Shown here piece by piece: positions 12,019-23,114 of a stretch of DNA of 64,000 nucleotides. Origin of the DNA: Anthoceros angustus. Taxonomy: Eukaryota; Streptophyta; Anthocerotopsida; Anthocerotales; Anthocerotaceae. Under the pieces are notes generated by a model. The model did not search any database and was not told the DNA's origin. It saw only the letters and a program-made list of their open reading frames with translations. The stretch's first letter is position 1. Each line of letters opens with the position of its first letter. Where the stretch lies: the NCBI GenBank assembly GCA_010909165.1, contig VJWM01000068.1, forward strand, positions 124,001-188,000. Direction: 5' to 3'. A program made the position numbers and the translations under genes.

Positions 12019-14386
12019 GCTGGGGACAAAGTACACGAGATTTGTCTGCCATGGCCACCGGTCGTTGGGCAGCTGAAAGGGACTGGTTGGAAGCCTGGGG
12101 CGAGGCCGAGTTGCCACAGGGGCAGATGAGGAGCCAGCCTGAGGCTCCGCAGGAAAGCCGACTCCTTCGGCATCGTGGTCTTGATTCAACATCATCCTCA
12201 GAAGAATACAGAGATGGAGGCAGCGGGAAGCAAATGTCATAACTCCATCGAGTTGATGAATCGAATCCGAGCACAGTGTGGCCCGACAACTGAGCCTGGA
12301 TTCGTTTCATTCGAAGAGGATTCTGGCGGGGATCGGCAGCTTCTGCGGGCGACTACTTCAACAGTTGCTCGCCCTACTAGGCTACTTTACCAGTTCTGCT
12401 CTGGTAGAAGACGAATATGTTTGCGCAATTGCACATGCCAGACGAGATGCAATGGGCCTTATTTTATTTGCATAAGGTATCACAAGATGAGAAGCATCTT
12501 CTCGAGACTGGGGCAAATCCGACTCTTGGCAAGGTGGATACATAGGCCATTCTGACTTCTGTGGCTGCATGTTGGTCCACGACACTGCGGGCGATGAGAT
12601 TCAGCAACGTACTTTGAGCAAAGATACGTTGGGAATCCTTGCTTTGGTTGGACGAAGGCTGGGTTGGAAGGAGGGTTTTCCTTCGAGCAAGTCTGGACTG
12701 GAGCGAACTGAAAGGAGAACGGTTATAATATGTTGTTGAAAGCGGTGCAAGTCGGTGCCACTTGCAAGGGTATCTGACAAGAACGCTAAATATATAATAT
12801 CTGTGGCTGGCAGTCCACCGTGCCGGACAGCACTTGACACAGAGAGAGACCTATGACGGCACCATGGGGAGTGACCGAATGGAAATGAGATCAGCATGAC
12901 ATGCATCCTGGAAGATATCCAAACGGACGAATCGGGAGAAGACCCTCCTATCACTGAAGTTTGATCTCCATAGTCACATCGTCCTGCTCGGCAGAACAGT
13001 GAAAGGAGAAGTCCACTGAACAAAGGAAAGTGCAGGACAGTGCTCGGGCATGGAACTGGGTCCTGGGCCTCCAGGAGTCCAGGGGCCTGCTATCAGTGTG
13101 GTGGGCTCCTGCGAGGAATCTTCACAGAATCCCTGACGCTCTCGAGGGACAATGGCTGTAATGACCCTTCCTCTTCCCTTCCTCTTCTCTTCTCTTCTCA
13201 TCACAAAGCAAAGGGTATTATTACCACCATTTGTGTTCAGGTGGCTGAAGACTGGACGTGGGACCCATTCAGAAATTGAATGCTCTGCCCATTTGACCCA
13301 ACTCAACGGCGCAAGTAAAGTTGTAACCAGCTGCGGGTGAAACAGCCTCTAGGTCTCAGATGACTCAATTTGACATTGATAACATTGTCTGATGCTCGCC
13401 GTTGCAAGATCGAAGACTGTCGTGACGCGAAGAGAAGGCTCTCGCAGGTTGGAACACTCCAAAAAGCAATCACGAGACTTGTACAACTTATATCCGCGGA
13501 GGAGAGAATGTTTTGATGATCTTCCATTCCAATATTCTACGCCGCTGTTTCTGTTGCTGTTGTTGTTGTTGTTGTTGCTGCTGCTATTGCACATGTGTCA
13601 ACTCATTCTCCTCACACGACGGCACAGACACTGCAGTACGTTTGCACAGTGAAGTACACAGCTATGGGCAGTCCCGACTCCCGATCATCAGCTTGGCGGC
13701 CTATGCATCAAAAACCTCAAGAGCGCTAGCAGCGGCGAGCCTGGGAGGAGGACACTCTATCGCAGTTGAAACGGTTGAAGTAGCTCGGAGCAAAGGCTCA
13801 GTGGTGATAGCCTATAGGTGGCCAGTGCTGGTCACTGTTTACCTGGCTTGTTCGATGTGGAAGTCATGAATTCAGCGAATTCAGCGCTGATGGGTTTTCC
13901 GACAAGCCGAACGCCGTCCTGCAAATGCACATAGGGTCATATGGCCTTGCTTCCCTATATTTGGCCGGGGAGGAGAAGGACAGTAGTCTATCTTCAGGCG
14001 CGGCAATGCTGTAGCTGGAAATACGACAAGCACAGCGCACGCGCTGAAACCAAACCCGCCGTGTCGGCCCATTTGCTCCTCCTTCACTGGGCCCACTTGG
14101 GGTGGATGCCCCCAACACACTCTCCCAAACTCTTCCAACCATCGAACCTGCGCCTGATTCGTAGTCGGCGTCGGCCCCAGTCTTCCCTCCTCCTCTACCG
14201 GCTCGCTGGTAGGCCGGGTACGTTTCCCTTCTTATTGGCCACACTGGCATCTTATAATAATTTGGCAGGATGAATGCCCGAAGCATGTAAACATCATGTG
14301 AGGCCCCTTTCACGTTTCACATGGCCGCTGTGTTCTCTGACATGTCAGGGCCACGCTGGGCTGAATGCACCAAACGTGGAGATCCA
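12019..14386. repeat. 2.4-kb tandem duplicate, copy 2
   Basis: Nearly identical to the preceding block. Differences are mostly one-base gaps. The left part (about 12.05-12.85 kb) is the one with losses, for example gcgggcgac and a 6-bp loss in the gacacagcactt region, whereas the right part has the fuller homopolymers (ccggggagg, gcccccaac, ccgggtacg). No intact gene is present. Confidence 0.9.
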
Positions 14387-14478
14387 CGCTGGGGAAATTT
14401 TGTCGGTTGTCATTTCACTGGGGCATTCAAGACACATAAGGCATATGTGTCGCGACGTGCGCAGGGCACAAAAACTAG

Positions 14479-14519
14479 CGTCAGAAAGCACCTGGCTCTC
14501 TGGCCGGTGCTTTCTGACG
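14479..14519. other. Perfect 14-bp inverted repeat (stem-loop)
   Basis: The arm cgtcagaaagcacc (14479-14492) is exactly complementary to ggtgctttctgacg (14506-14519), with a 13-nt loop. It sits about 90 bp beyond the end of the tandem duplicate, outside any gene. It could be a transposon relic, a structured RNA or a terminator-like element; nothing else identifies it. Confidence 0.75.
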
Positions 14520-17240
14520 GGGTTTTGCACCCCGAGTTGGCGCCCACGTAGGCGCCACGGTGTGGAACGAAGTCTCCCTGTGAGACGGGCCTGAGATCCT
14601 GTTCAGGTTTTAATCAGTCCTGATGGCGAGGGAATCTCCGCCGATGCTCCAAGTTTCAAATACTGGCTCCACAGTGATGAGCAACATGCCTGCCAAGACA
14701 AGTACGTAAAGGTATCCTGAATGGAAGAGAGTGACTCCCATTATCAGATTCTCCTGACCATCCTGTGTGACCGTCCCCCTCACGGTACATAGGAGTACAT
14801 GAAGTGTCTTCCTCGGTACCACGGCGAAGATCATGGGCCACCCAACTAAGCCACCGCCCATCTTGTGCTAATGAGAAGATATTCGGTAGTAGGAGACGCA
14901 TAAGTTGTCTAAAGATGGCAAGCCGTCCAAGGGCAGCAAAGCCAGTGGTTCATAACGTGTAAACATCCACTGCATTGCTCCCATCGAGTGTTGCCTTCGA
15001 CGGACCAGAGGGCTCGCATGATCTCCTATTTCAACCTTCGGACCCCACTTGCAATCAGGCTTATGAGCGTTTCAAAAAGGCTTAGCTCGTTTAGTTTTGC
15101 CTCAACTTGGATGAAGGATGAACACCGCCAACTTGCTCAGTTCTGGTCCTGATCTCCACGGGTGGACAAGCAGCACTGTGACATGCATCGTTGCACCCTA
15201 CACGCCATGGTACCAATACTGTGCCACAGGTCCAGACGCCGTGCGCCTAGTAGTTGAACGACCCATCAAAGGTTGTCACCTGCGCATCTGACCAAATTCT
15301 ATCCAGCCCAGACTCCAGAAAGGCTCACCTACAACGACAATGATGCTGAGCCAACCGTTCGGTGAAAAATAAGTGTGTTCCAAGGCGATTGCTCAGCAGG
15401 ATGCCCAATTTCAATTCAGTGTCCTTTAATTCTTCGCTTGCTGGTGGGGTTCTTGAGCCTGCATAAAGCACCGAGATAGCTCGAACCCTAGGGGCGTTAA
15501 GTGACGATTCCAACAAATCGAACTTGACGATTGGTTGGAAAGCCGACAGTGAGAACCAATTTCACCTGAAATCTCCGTCACGGACATTCTGGTCCATACT
15601 CGGAGGCTGCATGTGTAATATCCTATGAAAATGTTCTCTCCTCCAAATATCTTCGAGGCGAGCATGTCTGGACCAGGATGCACACCAATCTAAGCTTTGA
15701 CCAGGCTGGAGCGATTGGTGTTGTGCAGATATGGGGCCCCGGGCAACTGAGTCCATGGAATGATAGTGATCCTTTGCGCATTCATCAGAGGTAGTGCCCT
15801 TTGATGCCAGAGTGCAATCGTGTAGTGCTCAGAGCTTGCACTTACGTCATACTCTTACAGCCCCTCTTACAGGAGGGAGTCTGGTAATAATATCTCACTG
15901 TGGAAGATTTGATTGCAGCTTGGAGATTTGTGTCCTCCTCGCACAGTGCTTGCCAAGGCTGCCATGGACACCTGTTAAAAACCCTAAAATTGATGCTCTG
16001 GTGATGGTCTAATGAGACTCAACACTTGCAGCAAGTTCGAGGAATCCAGCTCAGGAACTAGCATGTTTGATGAGTTGTTGCTGGAGAAGCAGGTGAGAGT
16101 GATCTGGAGCCAGATTCCGCACAGCTCCGTGTCCTCACCATGATTCTTCAAGGCTGCTTCATGCCGGAAGCAGTACAACCAGCTTCAGAAGTTCAGTGAA
16201 CTTTGCTGGTGTCAGATGTGCAGATAAGCTGCCACGATGACATAACGGTTGACGAAACGATGGTGCAGCCTTGGCTGGCCAAACTTGCGCTTGCTCCCCA
16301 TGGAAAATGCTGGGCCACAGCTCCACAGGTGTCCCTCGGAAGGAGAATGCATGACATTGGTCGAGAGTAATAACTGTGACCGGTGACGTGATGCCATCCT
16401 GCATGATCAAGAACCATCAGCGCATGGAAGGGGCAGCGCCGCCGGGAGAGAGAAGAGAGAGGGGGAGAAACGGGGGGCCCGACCCGGCACGCGCACCCTG
16501 CCACTGGACCGCGTGCCGATCGCCTAGAATGCACCTGCAACCACCACAACCCCATCCCTCTGCACCCATTGGCCAGACGTTTCTGTCCACTAGGCCTCCC
16601 TCCTCCTCCTGCTCCTCCTCCTCCTCCCCCGCCCCTCTCCCCGCGAACGGACCCTTCACCACTCACACGTCGTTGCCTCCTGCATTCTCGCAACCAGCAT
16701 ACGGAAGCCGTAACCTAAACCCGTGCAGCAGCCATGGCCTCCGCATTCCATGTCCATCCATCACACAACCCTGAAAAGCAGCAGCGGAGCAGCGGACATG
16801 CATAGAATACCATACACCCCGCATGTAGATCCAGTTTGTATAGCTTGCACACTGCGATGACACGCGCAGGGAACGGGACCGGGGACGTGCAAATAAGTTA
16901 TTAATTAGAACACTCGCTGCTTAACACCTGATACGGATCTGACACCATATCAAACAAGATCACATTCACGACTGGGCACTTCCTCCTGCCATGCCATGGC
17001 CGAACCCCCGGGGCCGGGACTGCAGTGGGAGCACCCCAGCCCAGCCGCCCTGAGAGCACGCGCGTGATCCCCGGACCCCACTTGCAATCAGGCTTATGAG
17101 CGTTTCAAAAGGCTTAGCTCGTTTAGTTTTGCCTCAACTTGGATGAAGGATGAACACCGCCAACTTGCTCAGTTCTGGGTTGGAGCAGATCGAACGTGGC
17201 GGACACCCGCTCGGCGGCCATGTTGCACCAAGGCGTTCCC

Positions 17241-17272
<32 letters not shown>

Positions 17273-17935
17273 TGCTGTTGCTGCTGTTGCTGCTGCGCGC
17301 AAAGATTCTTTGCTCATGTGCAGCAAAGCCGCCATGTGTGCGAGCCCCGGCCTGCTAGTAAGCTAATCCACGCTAACAGCCAAGCGTGACAAAAGTTACT
17401 GTTGCGCCCGCTGTTTTTCACCTCGGTTAAAAATAGCGTCGCAGTAACATGGGTCCCAACGTGACGAGCCACAAGCCCTAATTCGACGTCGGTGGGCGTG
17501 CAGGATGCAGGCGAAGCGGTGCGGCAGGCGAATATGTACACATATATCTTTATTCCCGCACCACCAGGATTTATTGAAAAAGATCTGCATTTCCGCAGAA
17601 TCTCCTCCTCTTCACCGTAACCGGACAATGGTCAACCCCTCGACGTGGCGCTTCCCGCTCCATCTCATCACGCCTTCCAAGGCTCCCACGTCTCCGATAC
17701 ACAGACGTCTCGTACATTCCCCAGGCTTTCATGCTTTTCTTACTCCACAACATGTTATAAACAATCAAACTATCTCCTACGTAGTTCCATAATATGACTA
17801 TTTATTTAAGGATAATTAAGTATACTTTAATCATCTCACAAATAATAAGGTATATGTTTTACTATCAAAGATTGAATCCAACCACCTCTTCGTCTCTTCT
17901 CCTCTCTATGTACGAATCGATCACATCGGACTTCA
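14520..17935. other. Gene-poor region with a 106-bp dispersed repeat
   Basis: No exon with convincing coding character was found. A segment starting ggaccccacttgcaatcagg occurs at 15040-15146 and again at 17073-17178, differing mainly in one A-run, so about 2 kb of sequence lies between two direct copies. The interval 16.4-16.7 kb is purine/pyrimidine-skewed (GAGAG runs, then CTCCT runs), which produces long but low-complexity open frames. The segment from about 17.75 kb is AT-rich. Confidence 0.55.
17238..17292 (+). repeat. CTG/TTG trinucleotide microsatellite
   Basis: About 18 consecutive CTG or TTG triplets. Read in any frame it gives poly-Leu, poly-Cys or poly-Ala (and Ala/Gln-type runs on the other strand), so open frames across it are artefacts of composition. 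Confidence 0.9.
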
Positions 17936-18955
17936 CCTACACCCAATGTTCGGAGAGATGTCAGAACAGGTTCACGAAGGTGGCGTGATCTTGTCACCTT
18001 GAGGGCACCGTGGTGTACACGCATCAATGGGACGTCATAGGTACCCACCACCACCAAATATGTCCGTGGATAGACAACGGCACATGCTTGCAATCCACGA
18101 ATCGTTCCCCATCAAATATGGATAGACAACGGCACATGCTTGTGCAATCCACACGAATCGTTCCCTGTCAAATCTCCAAACAAGCCTGCTGGTCATTGTA
18201 CATACCATGGATTTTAATCTTCGAGTGTCAGTACCAAGAGAATGGATCACTCCTTAACGATGAATTCGAATTATTGTCCGAGACTGGTTTACTACAGGTT
18301 TCTACATCACGTGTTTTCTGATATCTCACTCACTCGCAGGAAACCAACATACCCTATTCTTAATGACATAGACAGAACTACCTGTCTTTCATACTTTAAT
18401 ACATATTACTACTTTGCATGAGGTATCGAAGGTTCCTACACCGAACATAGAATGGGGTGTGTTGAAAAAAGAAGATAAAGCAAAGTTGGATGAATACCAA
18501 GGAGTCTAAAAGAGACCAAACATACGAGGTACGGGACCACCATCTCTTATATTACGATGCATTGAACTACCCTTGTCAATGTATTTACAAGGGTATCCAT
18601 CCAAGGTTCCTTCAACGGACATAGCTTTGTCCGGGAGAGAAGGAAACACCAACACGAACGCGATGATGTTTTTTTTAATGGTCGTTGTTGGGGAGTAAAA
18701 TATGGAAGAATTACTTTTGACATAAGACTAAAGAGGAAAGGGGCGGGGAAAGAGGGTGAAGCCACGCACGCAGCGTGCCACTAGAGAAGGAAGTCCGGCA
18801 CCCGGGCCTGGGCCTGGGCCTGGGCCTCGGCCTTGGGGCCTCTTGAAATACTTGATCCCACGGCCATCTCTTCCGCCTTCCATTTCCATTTCCCTTTTCC
18901 TTGTGTTGCTGTCCTTGGCCTTCCCGTTGCACAACACTCGTGCCTCTGCCTGCCG
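17936..18955. repeat. ACL5 upstream module, copy R1
   Basis: First of three copies (others from 19527 and 23105) of a ~1-kb segment that ends in a cctgggcctgggcc run and then a CTG-rich tract. Because copies R2 and R3 stand directly before exon 1 of the thermospermine synthase copies, this is most likely the native upstream region of that gene. It has an internal direct repeat of ~65 bp (unit with gacaacggcacatgcttg, near 18070 and 18125). No protein is supported. Confidence 0.75.
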
Positions 18956-19526
18956 CTGCTTCTGCTTCTACTGCTTCTGCTTCTCTGCTTCTGCTTCTAC
19001 TGCTTCCACTGCTTCTGCTTCTACTGCTTCTGCTTCTCTGCTTCTGCTGCTGCTGCGCTCACGCAGCTTGCCGGCAAGCGACACTAGAATTGGGCGCTGC
19101 TTCTGCTTCTACTGCTTCTACTGCTTCCTGCTTCTGCTTCTACTGCTTCTACTGCTTCTACTGCTTCTGCTGCTGCTGCGCTCACGCAGCTTGCCGGCAA
19201 GCGACACTAGAATTGGGCGCTGCTTCTGCCTGCTGCTGACAGGAATGGGGCAAGCTACGGACTTGGAGGTGGTGGCTCACCAGAACGGGAACGGGAACGG
19301 GAACGGATCGCTGCTGCCCACCTTCCTTCCCTTTCTCTGCCTCCTGCTTCTGCCTGCTGCTGACAGGAATGGGGCAAGCTACGGACTTGGAGGTGGTGGC
19401 TCACCAGAACGGGAACGGGAACGGGAACGGGAACGGGAACGGGAACGGGAACGGATCGCTGCTGCCCAATGGCGGATCCGGGCTGCAGAATGGATCGGCG
19501 GGACGGGCAGAACGGATCCCTGGACC
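18956..19526 (+). pseudogene. Fragmentary ACL5 5' end with CTG tracts and GGGAAC repeats
   Basis: CTG-rich tracts are followed twice by the ACL5 start region (ATGGGGCAAGC near 19247 and near 19370), each cut short. Both lead into a hexanucleotide run of GGGAAC (about 4 units near 19283, about 7 near 19411), encoding Asn-Gly repeats. The second continues to 'ggacccacgaa' and then joins the R2 module in the middle of exon 1. It cannot encode the enzyme. Confidence 0.7.
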
Positions 19527-20515
19527 CACGAAGGTGGCGTGATCTTGTCACCTTGAGGGCACCGTGGTGTACACGCATCAATGGGACGTCATAGGTACCC
19601 ACCACCACCAAATATGTCCGTGGATAGACAACGGCACATGCTTGTGCAATCCACACGAATCGTTCCCCATCAAATATGGATAGACAACGGCACATGCTTG
19701 TGCAATCCACACGAATCGTTCCCTGTCAAATCTCCAAACAAGCCTGCTGGTCATTGTACATACCATGGATTTTAATCTTCGAGTGTCAGTACCAAGAGAA
19801 TGGATCACTCCTTAACGATGAATTCAATTATTGTCCGAGGCGGTTTACTGAGGTTTCTACATCACGTGTTTTCTGATATCTCACTCACTCGCAGGAAACC
19901 AACATACCCTATTCTTAATGACATAGACAGAACTACCTGTCTTTCATACTTTAATACATATTACTACTTTGCATGAGGTATCGAAGGTTCCTACACCGAA
20001 CATAGAATGGGGTGTGTTGAAAAAGAAGATAAAGCAAAGTTGGATGAATACCAAGGAGTCTAAAAGAGACCAAACATACGAGGTACGGGACCACCATCTC
20101 TTATATTACGATGCATTGAACTACCCTTGTCAATGTATTTACAAGGGTATCCATCCAAGGTTCCTTCAACGGACATAGCTTTGTCCGGGAGAGAAGGAAA
20201 CACCAACACGAACGCGATGATGTTTTTTTTAATGGTCGTTGTTGGGGAGTAAAATATGGAAGAATTACTTTGACATAAGACTAAAGAGGAAAGGGAGCGG
20301 GGGAAAGAGGGTGAAGCCACGCACGCAGCGTGCCACTAGAGAAGGAAGTCCGGCACCCGGGCCTGGGCCTGGGCCTGGGCCTCTGGGCCTCTTGAAATAC
20401 TTGATCCCACGGCCATCTCTTCCGCCTTCCATTTCCATTTCCCTTTTCCTTGTGTTGCTGTCCTTGGCCTTTCCCGTTGCACAACACTCGTGCCTCTGCC
20501 TGCCGGCTCAGCTTG
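19527..20515. repeat. ACL5 upstream module, copy R2
   Basis: Second copy of the ~1-kb upstream segment, entered from an ACL5 exon 1 fragment through the shared word cacgaaggtggc. It leads into a CTG-rich tract and then the intact exon 1 at 21039, so its right half is the best candidate for the true promoter and leader of ACL5. Confidence 0.75.
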
Positions 20516-20589
20516 TGCTCTTGCGGCGCCTCTTTCCTTTGGCTGAAAGCTGCTGCGCTCACGCAGCTTGCCGGCGCAAGCGACACTAG

Positions 20590-20905
20590 AATTGGGCGCT
20601 GCTTCTGCTGCTCTGCTCTGCTCTGCTTCTCTGCTCTGCTCTGCTGCTGCTCTGCTCTGCTCTGCCTGCCTGCTTCTGCTTCTCTGCTTCTGCTTCTACT
20701 GCTTCTGCCTGCCGCTGCTGCTTCTGCTCTGCTTCTGCCTGCTGCTGCCGCTGCTGCTGCTTCCGCTCTGCTTCTGCCTGCTCTGCTTCTGCCTGCTCTG
20801 CTTCTGCTGCTGCCGCTGCTGCCGCTGCTGCCGCTGCTGCTGCCTGCTGCTGCCTGCTGCTGCTGCTGCCTGCTGCTTCTGCTCTGCTTCTGCTGCTGCC
20901 CACCT
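20590..20905 (+). repeat. CTG/CTTCTG-rich tract in the ACL5 5' leader
   Basis: About 300 bp of CTG, CTCTG and CTTCTG units just ahead of ACL5 exon 1. Similar tracts precede the other copies (21505-21640, 24210-24470, 26230-26340). On the minus strand they give long Gln/Ala/Ser-rich frames that are not believed. If transcribed, this is a CUG-rich untranslated leader. Confidence 0.85.
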
Positions 20906-21038
20906 TCCTTCCTCGTCCCTGCGCCTTGAGCAGAGGGAGCGGAATTCCGGGTGCAGGGTTGCTGGGGTGCGGAGAGGAATTCCGGGAGCTGCTGGACCTG
21001 GGCGCGGGGCAATTCTGGGCCGCCTGCTGCTGACGGGA

Positions 21039-21334
21039 ATGGGGCAAGCTACGGACTTGGAGGTGGTGGCTCACCAGAACGGGAACGGGGCCAAGGGGCA
21101 GGCGCGGGCCAACGGATCCGCTCTCCCTCCGCCCAGCACCGAGAACGGGACCTCGCTTCCCGGGAACGGGAACGGGAACGGATCGCTGCTGCCCAATGGC
21201 GGATCCGGGCTGCAGAATGGATCGGCCGGGACGGGGCAGAACGGATCCCTGGACCCACGAAAGGTGGCCCCTCCGCGCCGCTGGTTCGAGGAGGAGCTCG
21301 AGGAGGACCTGGTGTGGAAGTTCGGCGTCTCCAA
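21039..21334 (+). CDS. ACL5 exon 1, intact copy (thermospermine synthase N-terminus)
   Basis: Exon 1 starts MGQATDLEVVAHQNGNG and ends FEEELEEDLVWKFGVS, with a donor at 21335 (ccaa|gtgcg). It supplies the first 98 residues: a ~75-residue Asn/Gly/Ser-rich extension that seed-plant ACL5 lacks, then the start of the spermidine-synthase-like fold. This copy has the fullest homopolymers (gacggggcag, ggcccctcc), so I regard it as the true 5' end of the gene whose exons 2-10 are at 26681-28416. After intron 1 begins, the sequence switches at about 21513 back to a CTG tract. Confidence 0.75.
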
Positions 21335-21772
21335 GTGCGTCCTCCTGCCTTAATTGCCTCACACCGGGGAGCCCAATTCCGCTTCCCTTTCTCTCTGCCT
21401 CCGCCTCTGTCTCTGCCTCTGGGCCTGTGGGAGAACGCGGCGCTGCTTCTGCTGTTGCTGATTTTTCAATTTGAAGCTCCTTGCTAATTTGCGGGTCTCG
21501 TCTGCTCTGCCGCTGCTGCTTCTGCTGCTGCCGCTGCTGCCGCTGCTGCCGCTGCTGCTGCTGCTGCTTCTGCTGCTGCTTCTGCTTCTGCTTCTGCTTC
21601 TGCTTCTGCTTCTGCTTCTGCTTCTGCTGCTGCCCACCTTCCTTCCTCGTCCCTGCGCCTTGAGCAGAGGGAGCGGAATTCCGGGTGCAGGGTTGCTGGG
21701 GTGCGGAGAGGAATTCCGGGAGCTGCTGGACCTGGGCGCGGGGCAATTCTGGGCCGCCTGCTGCTGACGGGA

Positions 21773-23114
21773 ATGGGGCAAGCTACGGACTTGGAGGTGG
21801 TGGCTCACCAGAACGGGAACGGGGCCAAGGGGCAGGCGCGGGCCAACGGATCCGCTCTCCCTCCGCCCAGCACCGAGAACGGGACCTCGCTTCCCGGGAA
21901 CGGGAACGGAACGGATCGCTGCCCAATGGCGGATCCGGGCTGCAGAATGGATCGGCCGGGACGGGCAGAACGGATCCCTGGACCCACGAAGGTGGCCCTC
22001 CGCGCCGCTGGTTCGAGGAGGAGCTCGAGGAGGACCTGGTGTGGAAGTTCGGCGTCTCCAAGTGCGTCCTCCTGCCTTAATTGCCTCACACCGGGGAGCC
22101 CAATTCCGCTTCCTTTCTCTCTGCCTCCGCCTCTGTCTCTGCCTCTGGGCCTGTGGGAGAACGCGGCGCTGCTTCTGCTGTTGCTGATTTTTCAATTTGA
22201 AGCTCCTTGCTAATTTGCGGGTCTCGTCTGCTCTTGCCTTTGCCTTGCCTTGCGTTGCCGCCTGCAGGAGCTTCACAGCGGCGTGAGCCAGTTCCAAAGC
22301 ATCGAATTGGTGGAGAGCGGGCCCTTCGGGAAGGTGAGCCAATTTCTGGGTACGCCTCGGTGTTTCGTGTGTACGGCTCAGGCCCGGCTCGGCTCAGGGC
22401 GCCCGTTGCGTTACATTTTGGCGCAGGTTTTGCTCTTGGATGGGAAGCTGCAGAGTTCGGAGGCGGATGAGTTTGTGTACCACGAATGTATTGTGCACCC
22501 GGCGGTTCTGTATCACAGAAGTAAGTCATGCTCTCCAGATGTTGCTTGCTACCACGCCTTTGTGGCTTGCGTTTGTCAGCTCTGAAGCGAGCGTGTTGTG
22601 GTTGGTTTTGGTGGGCGGTCCAGTCCCAGGAGTATATTTATCATGGGCGGTGGGAAGGCTCGACCGCACGAGAAGCGTTGAGGCACCGGAGCGTGAAGAA
22701 AGTGGTCATGTGTGACATCGACAAGGTGATTTGAGGGGTGGCATGTCAGGTTATGCAGTTATCACGATTGAGTCGTCTCTGCTCACGCCCGCCTCCTTGT
22801 TTTGTGCGCAGGAGGTGGTTGATTTCTGTCGAGCACACCTCACTGCGAATGCTGAAGCTTTCCAGAGCAGTCGCTTGGAGTTGGTTATAAACTGTGCCAG
22901 GTGTGCTCTTTCCCCATTTCGAGGCTCTCTGAACCTGTTTGACCTCAGCAGTATTTGAACTACGGTTGCTCATGAGTACTCTGTTGCTGCTGTGTACTTT
23001 GTGCTTCGAAACTGACAGGGCCGAACTGGAATCCCGGAACGAGGTGTTTGATGTCATTGTGGGTGATTTGGCTGATCCTGTGGATGGAGGTCCGTGCTAC
23101 CAGCTCTACACCCA
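21773..23114 (+). pseudogene. ACL5 partial copy, exons 1-6 (truncated)
   Basis: Exons at 21773-22061, 22268-22333, 22427-22520, 22624-22725, 22812-22900 and 23019-23114. Single bases are lost in exon 1 (gacgggcag), at the start of exon 2 (gcaggagc instead of gcagggagc) and in exon 3 (cacagaa instead of cacaagaa). Exon 6 stops at GPCYQLYTQ, where the sequence jumps into the R3 upstream module through the shared word ctacacccaat. It cannot make an active enzyme. It is either a decayed tandem copy or low-accuracy sequence of the same locus. Confidence 0.85.

Noticed and set aside
16193-16693. 166-aa minus-strand frame with a Gly-rich stretch
   Set aside because: The Gly run comes from a TCC-rich tract. 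No domain, no splice structure and no conserved wording.
18756-19556. 266-aa plus-strand frame full of Cys, Phe, Leu and Ser
   Set aside because: Generated by CTTCTG units; no domain, and it ends inside a chimeric ACL5 exon 1 fragment.
20281-22342. Very long minus-strand open frames (243-386 aa) rich in Gln, Ala, Arg and Ser
   Set aside because: They read the CTG/CTTCTG tracts and GGGAAC runs on the opposite strand. The composition is that of the repeat, and they run antisense through recognised ACL5 exons.
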